Positions 26,415 through 35,587 of a stretch of 64,000 nt of DNA are shown piece by piece (position 1 is the first letter of the stretch; the number at the start of each line of letters is the position of its first letter). The position numbers were made by a program, and so were the translations under genes. This DNA comes from Haloprofundus halobius. Its GTDB lineage: Archaea; Halobacteriota; Halobacteria; Halobacteriales; Haloferacaceae. The stretch spans positions 1,426,001 to 1,490,000 of the forward strand of contig NZ_CP083666.1 in assembly GCF_020097835.1 (NCBI RefSeq), written 5' to 3'. Under the pieces are notes generated by a model. It saw nothing but the letters and a program-made list of their open reading frames with translations, was not told the DNA's origin and ran no database searches.

Positions 26415-27689
26415 ATGAGTCAGACGACAGACGACCTCGTCGCGCTCCGCCGCGACCTGCATCAGCATCCCGAACCGGCGTGGCGCGAGTTCTACACCAC
26501 CGCCCGCATCGTCGACGAACTGGAGAAGCGCGACCTCGACGGACTGTACGTCGGCCGAGAGGTACTCGCCGACGACCGGCCGGGCGTCCCCGACGACGCG
26601 GAACTCGACGAGTGGTTCGAGCGGGCCCGCGAGGCGGGCGCGCGCGAGGACGTCCTCGAAAAACTCGAAGGCGGCTACACCGGTGCGGTCGCCGTCGTCG
26701 AGAAAGGCGACGGACCGACCGTCGCGCTCCGCGTCGACATCGACGCGCTGCCCATCACCGAGGCCGACGAGGACGACCACGCGCCGGTCTCCGGCGGCTT
26801 CCGCTCCGAGCACGAGGGGTTCATGCACGCCTGCGGCCACGACGCCCACGCGACCATCGGCCTCGGCGTTCTCGATTCGGTCATCGCAAGCGAGTTCTCG
26901 GGGACGTTCAAGGTGTTCTTCCAGCCGAGCGAGGAGATCGTCTCCGGCGGCGGTCCGATGGCCGAGAGCGGCCACCTGGACGACGTGGACTACCTCCTGG
27001 CCGTCCACATCGGCCTCGACCACCCCTCTGGCGAAATCGTCGCGGGCGTCGACGGTTTTCTGGCTGTTCACCACTTCCGCGCGGCGTTCACCGGCCATCC
27101 CGCCCACGCCGGGGCGCGACCCGAGGAGGGCGACAACGCCGTGCAGGCGATGGCCGCCGCGATTCAGAACCTCTACGCCATCCCGCGCCACGCCGACGGT
27201 GCGACCCGCATCAATGCAGGGTTGGTCGGCGGCGGCACGGCAACGAACATCATCCCCGAGGAGGCGTTCATCGACGGCGAGGTCCGCGGCGAGACGACCG
27301 AACTGATGGAGTACATGCAGGAGAAAGCCTACCGCGTGATGGAGGCCGCCGCGGAGATGCACGGCTGTGAGGTGTCGTTGACGACGGAGGGCGAAGCGCC
27401 GAGCGCGCGCAGCGACGACGCGCTCGTCGACGTCGTCGCCGCAGTCGCAGGCGACAACGACGGCGTCTCCTCGCTCGTCGAACGCGACGCCCTCGGCGGC
27501 AGCGAGGACGCGACGTTCCTCATGCAGAAGGTCCAGGACAACGGCGGGAAGGCCGCCTACGTCGGGGTCGGCACCGATCACCCCGGCGGCCACCACACGC
27601 GGACGTTCGACGTGAACGAGGACGACCTCGACTTGGGCGTCGAGGTACTCACCGACTCGATTCTCGAGATCGCGGCGACGCGGCCGTAG
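26415..27689 (+). CDS. M20-family amidohydrolase (AbgA/AbgB-like)
   Basis: This 424-residue metallo-amidohydrolase has RRDLHQHPEPAWREF at the N-terminus, VALRVDIDALP, the metal loop HACGHDAHATIGLG, FQPSEEIVSGG and a dimerisation domain (HFRAAFTGHPAHAGARPEEGDNAVQA). The C-terminal HHTRTFDVNED supplies the last metal ligand. Relatives cleave N-acyl amino acids, p-aminobenzoyl-glutamate or indole-acetyl conjugates; the substrate is unknown. ATG 26415 begins the conserved region; an in-frame GTG-type extension upstream is improbable. Confidence 0.9.
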   Translation: MSQTTDDLVALRRDLHQHPEPAWREFYTTARIVDELEKRDLDGLYVGREVLADDRPGVPDDAELDEWFERAREAGAREDVLEKLEGGYTGAVAVVEKGDGPTVALRVDIDALPITEADEDDHAPVSGGFRSEHEGFMHACGHDAHATIGLGVLDSVIASEFSGTFKVFFQPSEEIVSGGGPMAESGHLDDVDYLLAVHIGLDHPSGEIVAGVDGFLAVHHFRAAFTGHPAHAGARPEEGDNAVQAMAAAIQNLYAIPRHADGATRINAGLVGGGTATNIIPEEAFIDGEVRGETTELMEYMQEKAYRVMEAAAEMHGCEVSLTTEGEAPSARSDDALVDVVAAVAGDNDGVSSLVERDALGGSEDATFLMQKVQDNGGKAAYVGVGTDHPGGHHTRTFDVNEDDLDLGVEVLTDSILEIAATRP

Positions 27690-27704
27690 GCCGTCGCAAC
27701 TCCG

Positions 27705-27848
27705 CTACCGCCTGACGAACAGGACCACGATTCCGAGGACGAGCAGCGCGATTCCGTACCACAGCGAATCTCCGGGCAGGTACGCGAGAATCAGCGTGAC
27801 AATTCCGGAGGAGAGAAGCGACCAACCGATAGTGGTTTGATACGACAT
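27705..27848 (-). CDS. 47-residue two-helix membrane protein
   Basis: MSYQTTIGWSLLSSGIVTLI starts the first hydrophobic helix. A short GDSLW turn and a second helix (IALLVLGIVVLF) ending VRR complete the protein. The positive end should be cytoplasmic. Haloarchaea encode many such mini membrane proteins; the role is unknown. It converges on the amidohydrolase. Confidence 0.65.
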   Translation of the reverse strand: MSYQTTIGWSLLSSGIVTLILAYLPGDSLWYGIALLVLGIVVLFVRR

Positions 27849-28069
27849 AGGGAGAGAACGACGCCCAGACGGATAGTGCTGGGGGCGAGGCGGCACTGTG
27901 GGGATGGCAGGTCGGCGTCGCGGGAGGGCGAATCGGCGTCGTGGAAGGGCGAGTCGACGTCAGGCCCGCCCGCTCCCGAATCGAGTTGGCGTAGCAGTAG
28001 ACGGACGGGAGTGTTCAGCGAACGACCGAGTGTGACGACGCTTTTGCTTTCAGGCGTGGTTTGCACACT

Positions 28070-28570
28070 ATGACGAGGCACATCAGCGCCGACCAGGTTC
28101 GCTCGTGGCTGGACGAACAGGTCGTCAGCGACGTCCAGCGCGTCTCCGGTGACGAGACCGAGTTCAACTTCCAACTCGAACTCTCACGGCTCCCCCTCCA
28201 CGTCATCAAAGAGGAGACGTGGGGCCCGATTCGGCTGGTCGGCAACAACGCCTTCGACACCGACGACGTGCGCGCGCTCGTCGAGGACGACGAGCGGCGC
28301 GAGGCGCTCCTCACGAGGTTCGGCCCGGTGCTCGCGGCGACGCCCGGCTTCTACACCTTCCTCGACGAGGAGGGCGTCTCCTGTCCGCTCGCCGAGGCGC
28401 ACTCGATCCAGCTCGAACACCGCATCTACCCCGACGGCGCGAGCCAGCAGTCGCTGATGAGCGGGCTGATGGCGATCGCCACCGCGATGCGCTACCTCCA
28501 GAACACGGCCGCCGAGATGCCTCGCGAGCGGGGTGGGAGTTCGGTAGCCGCGAACGGTCAGGACGAGTAG
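28070..28570 (+). CDS. Haloarchaeal conserved protein, possibly chaperone-like (DUF2299/YbjN-like)
   Basis: This is a 166-residue soluble protein. HISADQVRSWLDEQVVSDVQRVSGDETEFNFQLEL... and a C-terminal amphipathic helix (LMSGLMAIATAMRYLQNTA) suggest a two-layer alpha/beta fold as in YbjN or type III chaperones; DUF2299 is my best family guess. The stop codon lies inside a short tandem repeat. ATG 28070 is preferred over a TTG nine bases upstream. Confidence 0.6.
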   Translation: MTRHISADQVRSWLDEQVVSDVQRVSGDETEFNFQLELSRLPLHVIKEETWGPIRLVGNNAFDTDDVRALVEDDERREALLTRFGPVLAATPGFYTFLDEEGVSCPLAEAHSIQLEHRIYPDGASQQSLMSGLMAIATAMRYLQNTAAEMPRERGGSSVAANGQDE

Positions 28571-28619
28571 GTGACTCGCGTCGGACGAGTAGGTGAGACG
28601 TCGACGGGCGAGTAGGTGA
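28564..28619. repeat. Triple CGAGTAGGTGA repeat
   Basis: The 11-mer CGAGTAGGTGA occurs at 28564-28574, 28586-28596 and 28609-28619 (periods 22 and 23). The first copy contains the stop codon of the preceding gene. It is probably a slippage product. Confidence 0.85.
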
Positions 28620-28658
28620 CTCGCCCCTCGGTGTGCCGGAGGAACGACCGCCGCTCGG

Positions 28659-29537
28659 CTACGCCGACTTCCGGGTCCGCCACCACCGCAGCGTGCGTAT
28701 CGCCGGGTCACTCGACAGCACCCGGAGACCGATCCGAGAGGCGACGTCGCGAACGCGCCCGCGGACGAGCGCGCCGGCGAGCGTTCCGAGCTTCGCGCTG
28801 GGACCGACACGGTAGACCGGTTTCGGGTTCCCCGCGATCGCCACGTCGTATAGTCGCTCGGCGACTCGTTCGGGCGAGTTGACGCCCGGAGGCTGTGTCT
28901 CGACGAGGGAGATTTCGTCGAGTACGCGGTAGAGGTCGGCGTACGCCGGGGAGTGGTCGGCCTCCGCGACTTCTTCCAGAACGCGGTCGTAGAACTCGGT
29001 CGCGACGATGCCGGGTTCGACGGTCACCACGTCGACGCCGAACCGTCCCGTCTCCTGACGGAGCGCGTCGGTTACTGATTCGAGGCCGAACTTCGACCCG
29101 GTGTAGATACCGAGTCCGGGCACCGTGAGACCGCCGACTCCCGCGGTGACGTTGACGACGGTACCGTGCCCGCGTTCGCGCATTCTGGGCACCGCCGCGC
29201 GAATCAATCGGAGCGGTCCGAACGTGTTGACGTCGAACTGCTCGACGACGCCCGCCATCGGCACGTCTTCGACCGGGCCGAACTGCCCGTAGCCCGCGTT
29301 GTTGATCAAGCAGTCGAGGTGTCCCCGCTCGTCGAACACGCGGTCGACTGCGCGCAGAACCTCGTCGTCGTCGGTGACGTCGAGTTCGAGCGTGCGACAG
29401 CCGCGCGTGCCGAGGTCTTCGATGTCGTCGAGGTCGCGTGCAGTCGCGTACACCGTCCAGCCGCCGTCGAGAAACCGCTCGGCTGTCGCGCGTCCGATAC
29501 CGGTCGAGCAACCAGTGATGAGAACCGTCCGGCTCAT
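28659..29537 (-). CDS. Short-chain dehydrogenase/reductase with altered catalytic serine
   Basis: This is a 292-residue classical SDR. It has the cofactor loop TGCSTGIG (residues 8-15), LINNAG and the Y145-x3-K149 pair in YTGSK. The residue 13 before the Tyr, normally the catalytic Ser, is Ala132 with Thr131 beside it. The extended C-terminus (about residues 200-292) is typical of the retinol-dehydrogenase-like branch. The substrate is unknown. The start MSRTVLITG at 29537 is chosen over a longer frame with a non-conserved extension. Confidence 0.85.
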   Translation of the reverse strand: MSRTVLITGCSTGIGRATAERFLDGGWTVYATARDLDDIEDLGTRGCRTLELDVTDDDEVLRAVDRVFDERGHLDCLINNAGYGQFGPVEDVPMAGVVEQFDVNTFGPLRLIRAAVPRMRERGHGTVVNVTAGVGGLTVPGLGIYTGSKFGLESVTDALRQETGRFGVDVVTVEPGIVATEFYDRVLEEVAEADHSPAYADLYRVLDEISLVETQPPGVNSPERVAERLYDVAIAGNPKPVYRVGPSAKLGTLAGALVRGRVRDVASRIGLRVLSSDPAIRTLRWWRTRKSA

Positions 29538-29709
29538 GGAGAGGAGCGCAACGTCGAGACGGGTAACGGTTGAGGCGTGCCGCGGCGACGGGGTCAACGT
29601 GGGCGTCCGTCACCCTCCCTTCAGAAGTACTGACGTTCGCCGCCGAAGATGTTGTGAACGCGAATCGGTCCGCGTTTTCGGTCAAAACCGTTCGGTGATA
29701 GTATCAATG

Positions 29710-29736
29710 TGTGAGATATGCTAGCGTATTCTCACA
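29710..29736. promoter_or_regulatory. 27-base operator-like palindrome
   Basis: The arms TGTGAGA (29710-29716) and TCTCACA (29730-29736) flank a GCTAGC centre (29720-29725). Only two symmetric positions per side are imperfect. It lies about 32 bases upstream of the FAD-oxidoreductase relic's ATG, in the TATA/BRE zone, as a repressor site would. Confidence 0.6.
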
Positions 29737-29767
29737 GGTGTTGTAGCAGTATGCGATGTGAGTGACT

Positions 29768-31137
29768 ATGGCAGACGCACGAGAATCAGCTAGGAAAGGT
29801 GCGCTAACGGCCCAGTACACCGTCACCACCAGCGACGGAGCGGCCGTCACGTTGCCCGGGGAGACCGTCGAAGCGTTCCGACGGCAACTGCGCGGGTCTT
29901 TGTTGACCCCGGAAGACGAGGCGTTCGAGAGCACGACCTCGCGCTCTCGGTGAAAGGCGGCGGCCACAACATCGCCGGTACCGCGCTGACCGACGGCGGT
30001 CTGACCCTCGATATGTCCCGCCTCCGGGGCGTCTTCGTGGACCCCACAGCGCGGACCGCGACGGTCCAGTCGGGCTGTCTCCTCGGCGACGTGGACCGAG
30101 AGACCCAGCTTCACGGGCTGGCGACGGTGCTGGGTTTCGTCTCGGAGACGGGCGTCGCCGGGCTGACGCTCGGCGGAGGGTTCGGCTACCTCTCGCGCCG
30201 GTTCGGGTGGACCGTCGACAACCTGCTCGAAGTCGAGGTGGTCACCGCCGACGGGCGGGTCCGCCGCGCCAACCGCGAGGAGAACGCGGACCTCTTCTGG
30301 GCAGTCCGCGGTGCCGGGGCGAACCTCGGAGTCGTCACGTCGTTCACGTATCGACTGCACAAGGTCGGACCGACCGTCTACGGCGGGCTCGTCGCCTGGC
30401 CGTTCGAGAGCGCCGACGAGGTTCTATCGGCGTACCGGGAGATTACCGCCGAGGCGCCCCGAGAGCTGACGCTGTTTCTGCTCCTCCGTCGGGCACCGCC
30501 CGCCCCCTTCGTCCCCGAGGAGTGGCACGGAAAGCGAATCTGCGCCATGGCCGTCTGCTACAGCGGCGACGTAGCCGACGTCGACGAGGTGTTCGCCCCG
30601 ATTCGGGCGCTCGGCACTCCCGTGATAGACCAGCTCCGAGCGCGACCCTACGCCGAGCTCCAGTCCTGGCTCGACGCGACGCAACCGAAGGGGAACCACT
30701 ACTACTGGAAGACCGAGTTCGCCGCCGAGCTGAGCGACGAGTTTCTCTCGACGCTCCGGGAGTTGGCCGCCGAGTGCCCCGTCCCGGGAGCGCAGCTCGT
30801 GGTCGCGCACATCGGCGGAGCGCTCAACGAACGCGACGCCGACGACGGCGCAATCGGAAACCGCGACGCCCGTTTCGTCTACGGTGCGGCGGGTATGTGG
30901 CCCCCGGAGGAGCCGAACGAAAAGCGGTTCACGCAGTGGGTCCGCGATGCGTGGACGGGGCTCCGACCGTTTTCGACGGGTGGAAACTACGTCAACTTCC
31001 AGACCGCCGACGACGGCGACGAACGAATCCGAGCGACCTACGGCGACAACTTCGACCGTCTCGTCGAAATCAAGACTAAATACAACCCCGAAAACGTGTT
31101 CCGCTCGAACCGGAACGTCCGGCCGCTGGAGGCGTAA
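29768..31137 (+). pseudogene. FAD-binding (berberine-bridge-type) oxidoreductase, internally deleted and frameshifted
   Basis: An N-terminal piece (29768-29953, MADARESARKGALTAQYTVT...) runs out of frame. The rest (about 29930-31137) continues in another frame: REHDLALSVKGGGHNIAG, FAD-binding core LFWAVRGAGANLGVVTSF, and a BBE C-terminus ending NFDRLVEIKTKYNPENVF. Compared with the intact paralogue at 33076, about 35-45 residues around the first FAD-binding strand are missing at the junction near 29925-29935 and the reading frame shifts. Translation from 29950 could still give 395 residues, but without the start of the FAD domain. Confidence 0.8.
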
Positions 31138-31504
31138 TCGTCCGCTCTCTGCGGACGCGCTTCGCTCTCGTCCGCTCGCCCTTCGCGGACGCTAGTTGGT
31201 CACATATCCGATACCACTCGAACGGGCGACGACGAGAACGGTCCGGCTTACAGACCGGTGACAGCTCCCGAACGGGTAACCGTCGAGGCGAGTGCGGACA
31301 GATGCGGTTAGTTGCTATCTCGTCGTACCGCGAGCGAGTGAAACGAGCGAGCGGGCCGCCCTCAGACCGCAGGTCTGATGTGCCCGAAAATCGCAGTACG
31401 ATTTTCGGCCGACGACTGAGCGGAGGCCGAAGGCCGAAGCGAAGGAGGAGTGCTTTTGGTGCAGCTTTTGCCGAGGGCCGCGCAGCGGCCCGCAGCGCAA
31501 AAGG
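31138..31504. repeat. Hairpin-dense intergenic cluster
   Basis: Perfect inverted repeats follow each other. Two hairpins share the same 7-base arms CGTCCGC/GCGGACG (31139-31157 and 31169-31191). Others are CAGACC/GGTCTG (31363-31377), a 10-base stem CCGAAAATCG/CGATTTTCGG (31384-31408) and GGGCCGC/GCGGCCC (31475-31491), the last nested in an outer CTTTTGC/GCAAAAG stem (31465-31504). No gene is supported. The cluster separates the FAD-oxidoreductase relic from the converging geranylgeranyl reductase and may contain terminators for both. Confidence 0.75.
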
Positions 31505-31506
31505 TG

Positions 31507-32877
31507 CTAGTACTTGGGCTCCGCCCCGGTCGTCTCGTAGATCTGGTCCATCAGGTCGTCGCGGTGGGTCTGCCACCCAGAGAGCGCGCTCGGGCGCGTC
31601 GGATAGCGGTCGTAGTGGTTTATCAGTCGCTCGGCGAGCCGTTTTGTCTGGTAGAACGTCCGTATCTCCCGCCAGTAACTGGCGCTCTTGAACGCCGTCT
31701 GCGCCATCACGAGCGGGCTCATCGAGGTCTTCCCCGAATAGAGCGCCTCGGCGAGCTTCTCGCCCGGCAGCGCCGCGAGCAGCCCCATCAGGTCGTCGAC
31801 GTCGACGGCCGTCGAGAGGATATTGTACACGTCGAGGCCGGCGTAGCGACCGCCGAAGTGGTCCATCACGCGCTCGTTGTAGTGCCAGAGCGCCTCCTCG
31901 GAGACGTCGCCCGCCTCGATAGCGCGGACGGCCTGTTCGGCGGCGTACTTCCCGGCGTAGGCCGCGCCGGCGATACCGCCGCCGGTGGTCGGGTTGACGT
32001 GGCCCGCGGCGTCGCCGGCGGCGACGAAGCCCGGTGCGGTGGCCGAGTCGTACGGTCGCCGCGTCGGCAGCGCCGCACCGAGTTTGTCGGTGACCGTCGC
32101 GCCCTCGAACTCGGGGCGCGCGCGGAGGTCCTGTTTGAGGTCCTCGACGAGTTTCATCGGCTGTTCGTTCATCTGGAAGCCGAGACCCGCGTTGATGGTC
32201 GTCGAGGTGCGCGGGAAGTACCAGAGGTAGCCCGCCGCGCGCTTCGTCGGCTTGAACACGAGCGCGTCGTCCCACTCCACGGGCTCTTTCACTTCGACGA
32301 TTTCGCGGTACGCCGAGCAGAACTGCGAGTAGCGGACGTTCGTGTCGAACGTCGCCTCGGAGAGGTCGGCGGCGTCCTGCAGGTACGACAGCGACCCCGC
32401 GGCGTCGATGGTGACGTCGGCCTCGTACTCGACGACGTCGCCCTTGCGCTTACCGCGGACGCCCGTCACGGTGCCGTCGTCGGCCTGTGTCACGTCCTGC
32501 ACGACGGTGTCGTAGTGGAGGTCGACGCCCGCGTTCTCGGCTCCTTCGATGAGCAGGCGGCCGTACTCCCATCGGTCGATGACCGCGAGTTCGCCGGGGA
32601 CCGGGATTTCGAGCACCGTGTCGTGGCTCGGAATCTCGAAGCGGCCGTGGTCGACGCCCGTGTTGGTGAACGCGGGCTGAATCTGTTCCTTCGGAATCGA
32701 CTCGGGGAACGCGTCCGCGCCCTTCAGCGCGTCGCCGCAGGCGATGTGGCCCGCTTCCTCCTCGTCCTTTCGCTCGACGATAGCGACGTCGAGACCCGCG
32801 TTCGACGCCGTCGCGGCGGCGTAGCACCCGGCGGTCCCCGCGCCGACGACGACGATATCGTACTCGTGCGTACTCAT
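31507..32877 (-). CDS. Geranylgeranyl reductase family flavoprotein
   Basis: This is a 456-residue FAD protein. It has the dinucleotide motif VVVGAGTAGCYAA (residues 9-21), an ERKDEEEAGHIACGDALKG segment with the family Cys47, AAGYLWYFPRTS, and the second FAD motif GDAAGHVNPTTGGGIAGA. It saturates geranylgeranyl double bonds in archaeal lipids or isoprenoid precursors. The ATG at 32877 begins the conserved block. An ATAAAGAGTTTT promoter element ends 26 bases upstream. Confidence 0.92.
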   Translation of the reverse strand: MSTHEYDIVVVGAGTAGCYAAATASNAGLDVAIVERKDEEEAGHIACGDALKGADAFPESIPKEQIQPAFTNTGVDHGRFEIPSHDTVLEIPVPGELAVIDRWEYGRLLIEGAENAGVDLHYDTVVQDVTQADDGTVTGVRGKRKGDVVEYEADVTIDAAGSLSYLQDAADLSEATFDTNVRYSQFCSAYREIVEVKEPVEWDDALVFKPTKRAAGYLWYFPRTSTTINAGLGFQMNEQPMKLVEDLKQDLRARPEFEGATVTDKLGAALPTRRPYDSATAPGFVAAGDAAGHVNPTTGGGIAGAAYAGKYAAEQAVRAIEAGDVSEEALWHYNERVMDHFGGRYAGLDVYNILSTAVDVDDLMGLLAALPGEKLAEALYSGKTSMSPLVMAQTAFKSASYWREIRTFYQTKRLAERLINHYDRYPTRPSALSGWQTHRDDLMDQIYETTGAEPKY

Positions 32878-32903
32878 TGGACGTGAGTCTCGTAGGCGGG
32901 AGC

Positions 32904-32915
32904 AAAACTCTTTAT
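32904..32915 (-). promoter_or_regulatory. Geranylgeranyl reductase promoter element
   Basis: On the minus strand ATAAAGAGTTTT ends 26 bases before the ATG at 32877. The identical 12-mer precedes the ferredoxin gene (7927-7938) at almost the same distance. Confidence 0.55.
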
Positions 32916-33075
32916 TCCCAAATCCGTCCTCTAACGGCCGACAGTATTCTCTCGTGTGTGAGTTTCGCCGATACGGTCGGTTCTCACGTGCACTCGGGTT
33001 ACCGTACCGACGAAACGACATACACACCTACCCCAAATACGCGGTTATCCTCCCCGGAGACGTACGCTACTCGTC

Positions 33076-34512
33076 ATGTCTTCGCACGAACGACCCCCCG
33101 CGGACAACCGGCGGTCGACGCCCGTTCCCGAGGCTCTCGACGCGTTCGCCGACGCCTTCGGCGGTGAGGTACTGCTCCCTTCCGACGAGGAGTACGACGA
33201 GGCGCGGCGTATCTGGAACGGGATGATAGACAAGCGGCCGGCGGTTATCGCGTACTGCTCGGGGACCGCCGACGTCGTCGCGGCGGTGCGCTTCGCCCGC
33301 GAGCACGACCTCCCGCTCGCGGTCCGCGGCGGCGGTCACAACGTCGCGGGCACCGCCGTCTGCGACGATGGACTCGTCGTCGACCTCTCGGCGATGGACG
33401 GCGTGTTCGTCGACCCTGACGCGCGGCGGGTCCGCGCGCAAGGTGGCGCGACGCTCGGCGATGTCGACCGCGAGACCCAGTTGTTCGGCCTCGCGACGCC
33501 GCTCGGCGTCGTCTCCGACACCGGTATCGCGGGCCTCACGCTCAACGGCGGCCTCGGCCACCTCCGGCGAGAGTACGGCCTCTCCTTGGACAGCCTCACC
33601 TCGGTCGAGCTCGTCACCGCCGACGGGTCGGTACTGAAAGCGAGCGACGACGAGAATCCGGACCTCTTCTGGGCGGTCCGCGGCGGCGGCGGCAACTTCG
33701 GTGTCGTCACGTCGTTCGAGTACGAACTCCACGCGGTCGGCCCGGCGGTGTTCGGCCTGTTCGTCTGGTTCCGCGGCGACGACGTGACGGCGGCGCTTCG
33801 CGCCTTCCGCGACTACTCGGCCGGCGCCTCCCGGGAGGCGAGCGTCCTCCCCTTCTACGCGACGGTTCCCGAACTCGACGAGTTCCCAGAGGACGCGTGG
33901 GGCGAGTCTGCCGTCGCCTTCCTGGGTTGTTACGACGGGTCGACCGAGGACGCCGAAGCCGAGTTCGAGGCGTTGCGAACGGTCGCCGACCCCCTCGTCG
34001 ACTTCAGCGGCGTGATGGCGTACACCGAACTCCAGTCGATGCTCGACGAAGACTACCCCGACGGACTGCGATACTACTGGAAGTCCAGTTACGTCACCGA
34101 CCTCACCGACGAGGTACTCGACCTCGTGGTCCGATACGGCGAGGAGCGTCCGTCGCCGTTGTCGACCGTCGACATCTGGCACCTCGGCGGCGCTATCTCG
34201 GACGTCGCCCCCGACGAGACGGCCTTCTGGCACCGCGACGCGCCGTTCATGGTCACGTTCGAGGCGAACTGGGAGGCCCCCGAGACCGACGACGCCAACG
34301 TCGCGTGGGCGAGAAACGGCCTCGCCGAACTCCGGGAGATGGACGTCGCAGCGGGCGCGTACGGCAACTTCCCCGGATTCGGCGAGGACCCCGCACGGAC
34401 GCTGTTCGGCGACAACTACGACCGACTGGTCGAGATAAAGACCGAGTACGACCCCGAGAACGTGTTCCGGCTGAACCAGAACGTCGTACCGAAGACGGAG
34501 TCGGCGCGATGA
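33076..34512 (+). CDS. FAD-binding (berberine-bridge-type) oxidoreductase
   Basis: This is a 478-residue intact member. It has the N-terminal FAD domain with VRGGGHNVAGTAVC (R84-G-G-G-H88, His for covalent FAD attachment in this family), GGLGHLRREYGLSLDSL, LFWAVRGGGGNFGVVTSF and a BBE C-terminal domain ending NYDRLVEIKTEYDPENVFRLNQN. It would oxidise alcohols, sugars or aromatic side chains with O2 as acceptor; the substrate is unknown. It shares about half its residues with the broken copy at 29768. Divergent from the geranylgeranyl reductase. Confidence 0.9.
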   Translation: MSSHERPPADNRRSTPVPEALDAFADAFGGEVLLPSDEEYDEARRIWNGMIDKRPAVIAYCSGTADVVAAVRFAREHDLPLAVRGGGHNVAGTAVCDDGLVVDLSAMDGVFVDPDARRVRAQGGATLGDVDRETQLFGLATPLGVVSDTGIAGLTLNGGLGHLRREYGLSLDSLTSVELVTADGSVLKASDDENPDLFWAVRGGGGNFGVVTSFEYELHAVGPAVFGLFVWFRGDDVTAALRAFRDYSAGASREASVLPFYATVPELDEFPEDAWGESAVAFLGCYDGSTEDAEAEFEALRTVADPLVDFSGVMAYTELQSMLDEDYPDGLRYYWKSSYVTDLTDEVLDLVVRYGEERPSPLSTVDIWHLGGAISDVAPDETAFWHRDAPFMVTFEANWEAPETDDANVAWARNGLAELREMDVAAGAYGNFPGFGEDPARTLFGDNYDRLVEIKTEYDPENVFRLNQNVVPKTESAR

Positions 34513-34522
34513 ATCGGGTCGA

Positions 34523-35587
34523 CTACCGATCCTCGCCGGACTCGTAGTGCTCGCCTGCCGCTTCCGGCAGTCGAGTTCTGCCGAACAGGGCGAGGACGAC
34601 GATGACCGCGATGTACGGAATCGTCCGCACGAGCGACTGCGGGACGGCGATGATGGCCGCCGCCTGCAGGCGCAGTTGCAGCGCGTCCAACCCGGCGAAG
34701 AGGAACGTCGACAGCAGCGCGCCGACGGGGTTGTAGTTGCCGAACAGGTAGGCAACGATGGCGATGAACCCTTTCCCGTTTACCATCGTCTGCCCGTTGC
34801 CGACGAACTGGCCGAGACTGAGCGACAGCGCCGCGCCGCCGATACCCGCGAGTAGTCCCGAGATGAGCACCGCCGCGTAGCGGACGCGGTTCACGTCGAC
34901 GCCCGCCGTGTCGAGCGCCTGCGGGTTCTCCCCGCTGGCGATGACCCATCGTCCGAACGACGTGCGGTTCAGCGTGTACCACGACGCCGCGGTGGCGACG
35001 AACATCAGGTAAACGATCGGCGACGCGTCGAACAGCGCGCCGAAGAAGGGGACACCCGCGAGACCGGGCACCGTGATGGTGCCGAAGGTCTGCACGCTCG
35101 TGGTGTTCGGGCCGCCGTAGATGACCTGCGAGGCGAACGGCGCGAGGCCGAGCGCGATGAGCCACACCGCGAGACCGGCGATGATCTGGTCGGCGCGGAA
35201 CTCGATGCAGACGACGGCGAAAACCGCCGCGAGGAGGACGCTCGCGACGACGCCGACGAGCAGGCCGAGCCAGATGTCGCCCGTCACGTCCGTCGCGTAG
35301 ACGCCGACGAACGCCGAGATGATGAGCAGGCCTTCGAGACCGATGTTGATGACGCCGCTCTTCTCGGCGAAGATCCCGCCCAGCGCCGCGAACGCGATCG
35401 GCACCGAGAGCCGTAGCGTCGCCGACAGCGCGCTCTTGGTGAACATGACGCGGAGGACGCGCCCGGGCGTCGACGCCGGGGCGACGAGCCCCCAGAGCAC
35501 GAAGAGGGCCGCAGCGGCGATGGCGATGATGCCCGCGATGCGCCGCGTCGAGAGTTCGGCGGGTCGGCCGAGCGTCGCGTTACTCAT
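34523..35587 (-). CDS. Nucleoside-type ABC transporter permease 2 (NupQ-like)
   Basis: This is a 354-residue membrane protein with about nine helices of the BPD_transp_2 family. Family motifs include LSVPIAFAALGGIFAEKSGVINIGLEGLL and RTSFGRWVIASGENPQALDTAGVDVNRVRYAAVLISGLLAGIGGA. It forms a heterodimer with the next gene's product. The last gene in a four-gene operon, it overlaps the preceding permease by eight bases. Confidence 0.92.
   Translation of the reverse strand: MSNATLGRPAELSTRRIAGIIAIAAAALFVLWGLVAPASTPGRVLRVMFTKSALSATLRLSVPIAFAALGGIFAEKSGVINIGLEGLLIISAFVGVYATDVTGDIWLGLLVGVVASVLLAAVFAVVCIEFRADQIIAGLAVWLIALGLAPFASQVIYGGPNTTSVQTFGTITVPGLAGVPFFGALFDASPIVYLMFVATAASWYTLNRTSFGRWVIASGENPQALDTAGVDVNRVRYAAVLISGLLAGIGGAALSLSLGQFVGNGQTMVNGKGFIAIVAYLFGNYNPVGALLSTFLFAGLDALQLRLQAAAIIAVPQSLVRTIPYIAVIVVLALFGRTRLPEAAGEHYESGEDR

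Noticed and set aside
28564-28619. Possible CRISPR-like triple repeat
   Set aside because: The 11-base repeats are too short and the intervening 11-12 bases are similar to each other.
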